This document shows positions 23,241-25,344 of a stretch of 25,344 nt of DNA, piece by piece. The DNA is from an uncultured Eubacteriales bacterium. Lineage in GTDB: Bacteria; Bacillota; Clostridia; Oscillospirales; Acutalibacteraceae. Each line of letters begins with the position of its first letter. Within the stretch, counting starts at the first letter, position 1. Below the pieces are notes generated by a model. That model was not told where the DNA came from and ran no database searches. It saw only the letters and a list, made by a program, of their open reading frames with translations. A program made the translations under genes and the position numbers. The stretch covers positions 1 to 25,344 of the forward strand of contig ONPH01000001.1 in NCBI GenBank assembly GCA_900319655.1, read 5' to 3'.

Positions 23241-24914
23241 ATGAACAAAAAGACTTTGGTCAAAAACCTGATCTTTATCGGCTTGATTATTGCGTACATT
23301 GTTTTCTGCTTTGCGCAAACGCCGATTACTCAGGCTGTTGTCGTAACCGGAGAGGGCGAGGACGCCGTTGCAACCGGCTCGCTGTGGTCGCTCTTGCCTC
23401 CGATTATCGCTATCGGTCTGGCGCTTATCACCAAAGAGGTTTACTCCTCGCTTTTCATCGGTATTTTATCGGGCGCGATTATTCATGCAATCGCGTTGAA
23501 CACCGGCTTTGTCGGTGTAATGAACACCATCGTCGGTGACGGCATTATCGCCAATATCGCTGACAGCTACAATGTCGGAATTTTAACATTCTTAGTTGTG
23601 CTCGGCGCAATCGTAGTGCTTATGAACCGCGCAGGCGGAAGCCGCGCTTACGGCGAATGGGCGGCTAAGCACATAAAATCAAGAGCAGGCGCGAGCTTTG
23701 CGACCTTCCTGCTCGGCGTACTTATCTTTGTTGACGACTACTTTAACTGTCTGACAGTAGGCTCGGTTATGCGCCCCGTTACGGACAAGCATAAAATCTC
23801 GCGTTCAAAGCTTGCCTACATTATCGACGCAACCGCCGCTCCGGTCTGCATTATCGCCCCGATTTCATCATGGGCGGCTGCGGTAAGCGGCACGGTTGAG
23901 GGCGTTAACGGAATTCAGCTTTTCATCAGCACAATTCCCTACAACCTCTACGCTATTCTTACGCTGATTATGGTAATCTTTATCTCGTTCTCGAACTCCG
24001 ATTACGGCCCGATGAGAACTCACGAGATTAACGCTATGAACGGCGATTTGTTCACCACACGCAACAGCGTTTATGAGAAGGACGACGAGCCTGCCCACTC
24101 AAGAGGCAAGGTTATTGATTTAATTCTTCCCGTTATTCTGCTCATCGGCTTCTGCGTTATCGGAATGCTCTACACCGGCGGACTTTTCGAGGGCGAAAGC
24201 ATTATCAACGCATTCGCAAACTGCGACGCATCCGTTGGTCTTTCAATCGGCTCAATCGGCGCTTTGATTGTAATTATGCTTTACTATATGGCGCGCAGAG
24301 TGCTCAAATTTACAGAGTGCATGAGCTCGCTTGTTGCAGGCTTTAAGCAGATGGTTCCGGCTATTTTAATCCTTGTATTCGCTTGGACATTAAAGACAGT
24401 TACCACCGAACTCGGCGCGGCTGAGTACGTAAGAGGCATTGTTGAGAACGCTCACGCTGTTCAGCTTCTGCTTCCGCTGCTGCTGTTCGCTGTCGCTCTG
24501 GGACTTTCATTCGCAACAGGTACATCTTGGGGAACCTTCGGTATTCTTATCCCGATTGTTACCGGCGTGTTCAGCTCACAGCTCGCAGGCGTTACCGACG
24601 GCAACATTCCGTCAATGGTTATCATCTGCATCTCGGCTTGCCTTGCAGGCGCGGTATGCGGCGACCACTGCTCGCCTATCTCGGATACGACGATTATGGC
24701 GTCGACCGGCGCACAGTGCGACCACGTTAACCACGTTTCAACCCAGCTGCCCTACGCGCTGACGGTTGCAGGCGTAGCCGCCGTGGGATACTTAATCTCC
24801 GGCTTTGTTCAGAACGTATTTGTAGTTCTCGGCATTTCAGTAGCGCTTATGTTCGCAGTACTCTTTGCGATCAGACTTATTGCCGGAAAAGACAGCGTGA
24901 AGAAAGCAAAATAA
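23241..24914 (+). CDS. NhaC-family Na+/H+ antiporter
   Basis: A 557-residue membrane protein with about twelve helices. Family motifs are seen in both halves: LPPIIAIGLALITKEVYSSL, VDDYFNCLTVGSVMRP (acidic pair and Asn in the ion path), ATGTSWGTFGILIPI and GDHCSPISDTTIMASTG. Members exchange Na+ for H+; some relatives are malate/lactate antiporters, so the substrate is not certain. The gene starts with GAGGGAG upstream of ATG and is monocistronic with its own terminator. It fits a cell that also carries an Rnf pump, which in several clostridial relatives is Na+-dependent. Confidence 0.92.
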   Translation: MNKKTLVKNLIFIGLIIAYIVFCFAQTPITQAVVVTGEGEDAVATGSLWSLLPPIIAIGLALITKEVYSSLFIGILSGAIIHAIALNTGFVGVMNTIVGDGIIANIADSYNVGILTFLVVLGAIVVLMNRAGGSRAYGEWAAKHIKSRAGASFATFLLGVLIFVDDYFNCLTVGSVMRPVTDKHKISRSKLAYIIDATAAPVCIIAPISSWAAAVSGTVEGVNGIQLFISTIPYNLYAILTLIMVIFISFSNSDYGPMRTHEINAMNGDLFTTRNSVYEKDDEPAHSRGKVIDLILPVILLIGFCVIGMLYTGGLFEGESIINAFANCDASVGLSIGSIGALIVIMLYYMARRVLKFTECMSSLVAGFKQMVPAILILVFAWTLKTVTTELGAAEYVRGIVENAHAVQLLLPLLLFAVALGLSFATGTSWGTFGILIPIVTGVFSSQLAGVTDGNIPSMVIICISACLAGAVCGDHCSPISDTTIMASTGAQCDHVNHVSTQLPYALTVAGVAAVGYLISGFVQNVFVVLGISVALMFAVLFAIRLIAGKDSVKKAK

Positions 24915-24925
24915 ATCAATTCTAA

Positions 24926-24956
24926 AAGGCAGGGTTTTTCGCCCTGCCTTAGTTTT
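24926..24956 (+). terminator. Terminator of the antiporter gene
   Basis: AAGGCAGGG (24926-24934) pairs with CCCTGCCTT (24942-24950), followed by AGTTTT. It starts 12 bases after the stop. Confidence 0.92.
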
Positions 24957-24962
24957 AATATA

Positions 24963-24991
24963 TTGACTTTTTTTATGGTATAGTTTATAAT
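24963..24991 (+). promoter_or_regulatory. Promoter of the candidate antitoxin RNA
   Basis: TTGACT (24963-24968), an exact 17-base spacer and a perfect TATAAT (24986-24991). It is the best match to the sigma-A consensus in the window, yet no protein gene follows it. Confidence 0.85.
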
Positions 24992-24997
24992 AAAACT

Positions 24998-25088
24998 ACA
25001 AGGAAAACCGTTCAAAGCGGTTAGCCTAACAAATTGAAACGAAAATAATCGTCCGTTGTCTGCTAAACTGTCGGGCGATTATTTTTTT
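24998..25088 (+). ncRNA. Candidate small antisense RNA (type I antitoxin)
   Basis: A transcript from the promoter at 24963-24991 would start near 24998 and end at the terminator at 25042-25088, giving about 90 nt. It begins with CAAGGAA, forms a small 5' stem (AACCG/CGGTT at about 25007-25022) and holds no convincing ORF. Its 3' end overlaps the end of the converging peptide mRNA, giving up to about 50 nt of perfect complementarity. The role as antitoxin is inference from this layout. Confidence 0.65.
25042..25088. terminator. Shared bidirectional terminator of the small RNA and the peptide mRNA
   Basis: AAAATAATCGTCCG (25042-25055) pairs with CGGGCGATTATTTT (25072-25085), with one G-U pair. 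Seven T follow on the plus strand (25082-25088); the minus strand has a weaker T-tract. The peptide stop codon lies within the right arm. Confidence 0.85.
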
Positions 25089-25150
25089 ATGTATTTAATG
25101 ACCTCTGCAAGCGCTATTAAAACAACGATTAATAAAACTGTTTCAGTCAT
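25079..25150 (-). CDS. 23-residue hydrophobic peptide, candidate type I toxin
   Basis: The ATG at 25148-25150 opens a 23-codon frame: MTET, then the hydrophobic stretch VLLIVVLIALAEVI, then KYIKK and TAA. This is a single short membrane helix with an acidic residue in front and a basic tail, the composition of type I toxins such as Fst, Ldr and TxpA, although I do not claim homology. GGGGGTGAT lies 7-10 bases before the ATG, an unusually strong ribosome site for so small an ORF. A 6-bp stem could mask this site. It faces the small RNA across a shared terminator. Confidence 0.7.
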   Translation of the reverse strand: MTETVLLIVVLIALAEVIKYIKK

Positions 25151-25157
25151 ACATATC

Positions 25158-25177
25158 ACCCCCATTCATTTGGGAGT
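25158..25177 (-). promoter_or_regulatory. Hairpin masking the ribosome binding site of the peptide ORF
   Basis: On the minus strand ACUCCC (25172-25177) pairs completely with GGGGGU (25158-25163, the Shine-Dalgarno itself) across an 8-base loop, with one G-U pair. Such masking is common in type I toxin mRNAs. Confidence 0.6.
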
Positions 25178-25248
25178 GCTAACCGCCTTAACTTCCTTGT
25201 AGCCTCAAACCATAAGTTTGGTAACACAGCGATTGCTATGCTGAAACA

Positions 25249-25277
25249 ATCATATTATAAACACAATACAAAATCAA
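25249..25277 (-). promoter_or_regulatory. Promoter of the candidate toxin mRNA
   Basis: On the minus strand TTGATT (25272-25277), a 17-base spacer and TATGAT (25249-25254). The transcript would carry a leader of about 92 nt with a further hairpin (CCAAAC/GGTTTG at about 25207-25222). An overlapping TATAAT at 25254-25259 lacks a well-placed -35. Confidence 0.6.
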
Positions 25278-25294
25278 TTCGTTTTTCAAAATAT

Positions 25295-25328
25295 AAAACA
25301 CCTCGGCAAATAAAAGCTGAGGTGTTTT
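25295..25328. terminator. Terminator hairpin near the right edge
   Basis: AAAACACCTCGGC (25295-25307) pairs with GCTGAGGTGTTTT (25316-25328), one G-U pair. It probably ends a minus-strand gene lying beyond the window; 25329-25344 shows only in-frame stops. Confidence 0.8.
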
Positions 25329-25344
25329 GTAGTTATTAACTCAC

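Larger units (their letters stand above)
24996..25202. repeat. Inverted repeat flanking the candidate toxin-antitoxin locus
   Basis: Outer blocks CTACAAGGAA (24996-25005) and TTCCTTGTAG (25193-25202) are exact reverse complements, as are inner blocks GCGGTTAGC (25017-25025) and GCTAACCGC (25178-25186). Block spacing differs (11 and 6 bases). Both converging RNAs therefore carry the same two blocks in the same order. Confidence 0.8.

Noticed and set aside
24996..25202. Small IS or MITE explanation for the inverted repeat
   Set aside because: The arms are short, spaced differently, and begin at the transcription start of the small RNA; no target-site duplication is seen. The RNA explanation fits better, though genome copies would reopen this.
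1..25344. CRISPR array, rRNA, tRNA, prophage or integrase
   Set aside because: Read for and not found: no regular direct repeats with spacers, no rRNA sequence, no tRNA cloverleaf and no transposase or integrase motif.

Overview
The window reads as chromosomal DNA of an anaerobic, low-to-mid GC Firmicute, most likely a gut or rumen Clostridium-relative (Oscillospiraceae/Ruminococcaceae type). This is inference. It rests on a clostridial-order rnfCDGEAB cluster, ATP-type PEP carboxykinase, FakA/DegV lipid genes, a YARHG/PASTA protein, sortase, consensus sigma-A promoters with extended -10 (TGn) elements, and GGAGG-type ribosome binding sites. No phage, IS transposase, CRISPR, rRNA or tRNA gene was seen.

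Layout, left to right. (1) 1-4379, minus strand: Rnf ion-translocating ferredoxin:NAD oxidoreductase, rnfC-D-G-E-A-B, with rnfB cut by the window edge. (2) 4560-7875, plus strand, divergent: a tight five-gene run of Crp/Fnr-like regulator, azlC, azlD, mntP and a COG0523-type GTPase whose frame is broken by a missing base in an A-run. (3) 7876-8240: a gene-free mosaic of hairpins and heptamer repeats. (4) 8241-9059, minus: membrane-anchored PASTA + YARHG protein. (5) 9282-12460, plus: fakA, a DegV-family (FakB-type) gene and plsY, a coherent route from fatty acid through acyl-phosphate to lysophosphatidic acid. (6) 12498-14188, minus: a secreted multi-domain protein ending in a sortase domain, disrupted by two frameshifts. 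(7) 14544-14951, minus: small lipoprotein. (8) 15241-18421, plus: pckA with an elaborate upstream inverted repeat, then a polytopic membrane protein with a LuxR-type DNA-binding tail. (9) 18566-20588, plus: two lipoproteins. (10) 20651-22964, minus: aminotransferase followed by trpS. (11) 23241-24914, plus: NhaC-family antiporter. (12) 24915-25344: no long ORF, but a well-formed candidate type I toxin-antitoxin locus.

The most interesting item is the locus at about 24963-25277. A near-consensus promoter drives a short plus-strand RNA of about 90 nt. A converging minus-strand transcript carries a 23-residue hydrophobic peptide ORF with a strong Shine-Dalgarno sequence locked in a hairpin. Both RNAs end at a shared bidirectional terminator, and both carry the same 5' sequence blocks, an arrangement unlike the complementary direct repeats of Fst/par.

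The energy and metal genes are compatible with one physiology: Rnf builds an ion gradient, the NhaC-type antiporter exchanges Na+ and H+, PEPCK links C3 and C4 fermentation pools, and MntP and AzlCD export manganese and branched-chain amino acids. The co-regulation suggested is inference from spacing and promoter reading only.
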